Of a stretch of DNA of 64,000 nucleotides, positions 62,654 to 64,000 are shown in pieces. Origin of the DNA: Isoetes taiwanensis (Eukaryota; Streptophyta; Lycopodiopsida; Isoetales; Isoetaceae). The notes under the pieces were generated by a model. That model worked only from the letters and a program-made list of their open reading frames with translations, was not told the DNA's origin and made no database searches. The stretch's first letter is position 1. Every line of letters begins with the position of its first letter. The position numbers and the translations under genes were made by a program. The DNA lies in assembly GCA_021234155.1 (NCBI GenBank), contig JAJEKV010000032.1, forward strand, positions 14,214,283 through 14,278,282, written 5' to 3'.

Positions 62654-64000
62654 TGCCTTAACCTGTGGATCTGGTTAGGCGGATAAAGGCTGCTGCTCCA
62701 TTATCTGTTGTTGAAACAATTTAAAACTTGCTCTTGTGTTGAACCGATTCAATATCTTTAGTATTTTATTCCTTGACTCCGTTTCTTGCTTATATTGATG
62801 TATCTCTAAACGTTTAAATCCGGTTAAGCCCTTAGTCACGTATCATTCTGTTCTCTGATCGCCCGAAAGGGGATTCTTCCAGCACAATGTCCTCTGCAGA
62901 TTTATGTAAGTACGGCATGTTATTGCATGAGGCCGGACTTTGCAGCTTAAATGCATGTTTATTCTTTTTTTGCTCTGGGTTCTTCTGCAGAAGGCCGAAT
63001 TCTGATAGGTCACCTGTGTTGCTTTGAATATGTAAGTAGATAAAGTAGTTCTGCTTCATAAGAATCCGTTCTTTAGCGATGCATGCTCTGAAAATCTTCC
63101 AGTTACTTAAAGCATGCTTCTTGGTTAATGCAAACTCTGTGAAGCTGAAGAAAACTCCATGAAAACTCTGGAGATCAAGAAGAAAAGGGAGATCTTACTG
63201 AGACCCCTGATGCCAAACCAAAACCCCTGATGTGCGAGAGAGAAAGACAATGATGAAGGGGTTAGCCCGTTGCTTCTGAGGCGACAGAAAAAAAACAGTT
63301 GGACCTCGAAGCTTTCTGGTGATGGCGGTGCTCAGATGCACACGTGGCATGCTCCACCTCATTTAGATTGCGGCGCAGAACAAAAAGAAAAGAAAAAGAA
63401 TAATTATAAACTGAGTTATATATGTTTTGATAACTAGAAAAGAGGCCGCCGTTACTCCAACTATAAGTTAGAGTGCATTTTTTAAATCTATTATCTTCCG
63501 CAATTGTGGAGTGGGCAACTTATTACATATGGTTTGCAATGGTTTGTGGAAGTATTCGTAATGCTTTTTCCGTATAATGCTGACGTCAGTATATAGGTTT
63601 TGATCTTTCAATGGTTGATCGAGGTTAGTAACTTAGGTTTCCTCTGTGGTGTTGGTTGGTTGGGCTTTCTTGCTCGGCTGGGAAGGAGGGGTCGCGTGGA
63701 GATGGGTATGGCGGTGGACATCCGGGCATCTTTGTGACGGGCCTGGCCAGTTAGCCTCTCGGTAACTGGAGATCCCATCAATCTCTACCGTTGGATCTAC
63801 TTACTCTTGGAACTCAGGAATTTACATATACATACTTAGGTAAAGAATTTAATCTTTATACATGCTCTAAGGTCCCAAATAAAAATTATTCTTGCCATTA
63901 CTCAGCAAAAAACTCCACACAACACCCAAAGCTTTAAAATAATGTTAACTTCAAGCCCATATATAATAATAGTAATAGTCAAGTTAATTGAACAGCAATC
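62654..64000. other. Unassigned DNA at the right edge
   Basis: No gene recognised. Short open stretches, such as 62832-63059 on the minus strand, have no family match. AGAGGCCGCCGTTACTCC near 63441 weakly recalls the GC-rich terminus repeats elsewhere in the window. Confidence 0.4.

Overview
This window looks like a transposon-saturated stretch of a large plant nuclear genome, AT-rich with intron-bearing gene fragments. The host signals are an intronless SPARK-type receptor kinase, a PLS-type pentatricopeptide protein, a broken boron-transporter-like gene and several gene scraps. A gymnosperm or another large-genome land plant fits the mix of Copia, Gypsy, LINE and unusual elements, but the species cannot be proven from sequence alone.

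Layout. 1-6.4 kb: a decayed LINE whose open reading frame is split by a 4.3 kb CACTA-like element with 40-bp inverted ends and CGTCAG-type subterminal arrays. 7.5-10.4 kb: Gypsy gag-pol with two in-frame stops, cut off in RNase H. 10.4-25.7 kb: a large LTR element with no recognisable pol. Its internal region carries five ~72-bp stem-loop repeats, two promoter-like boxes (AACCCTAA plus TATAAAT) and several ORFs, one of which encodes a divergent histone H3 fold. Nested in it at 18.8-22.5 kb is a second mobile element with a Rep-like HUH endonuclease ORF, an opposing unknown gene, repeated palindromes and a ~100-bp terminal hairpin. This insert is flanked by ~430-bp direct repeats. 25.7-29.8 kb: AT-rich DNA with small tandem duplications.

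29.9-31.7 kb: an intact receptor kinase, directly followed by a second Rep-like fragment. 32.3-34.6 kb: unidentified exons and a boron-transporter-like pseudogene. 36.9-47.7 kb: two LINEs, the second bounded by a 17-bp target duplication. 48.3-48.9 kb: a LINE 3' fragment. 49.6-51.0 kb: an intron-containing tyrosine-recombinase (Crypton/DIRS-type) pseudogene. 53.1-55.1 kb: an intact PPR ORF. 56.5-56.8 kb: a possible SRPBCC-domain fragment with a microsatellite at its start. 57.9-62.6 kb: a complete but decayed Copia element on the minus strand with 241/244-bp LTRs, primer site, polypurine tract and GAAAT target duplication.

The most unusual parts are the histone-H3-encoding LTR element and the Rep/HUH element nested inside it. 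Most transposon genes here carry stops or frameshifts; the kinase and the PPR gene are the best candidates for working genes.
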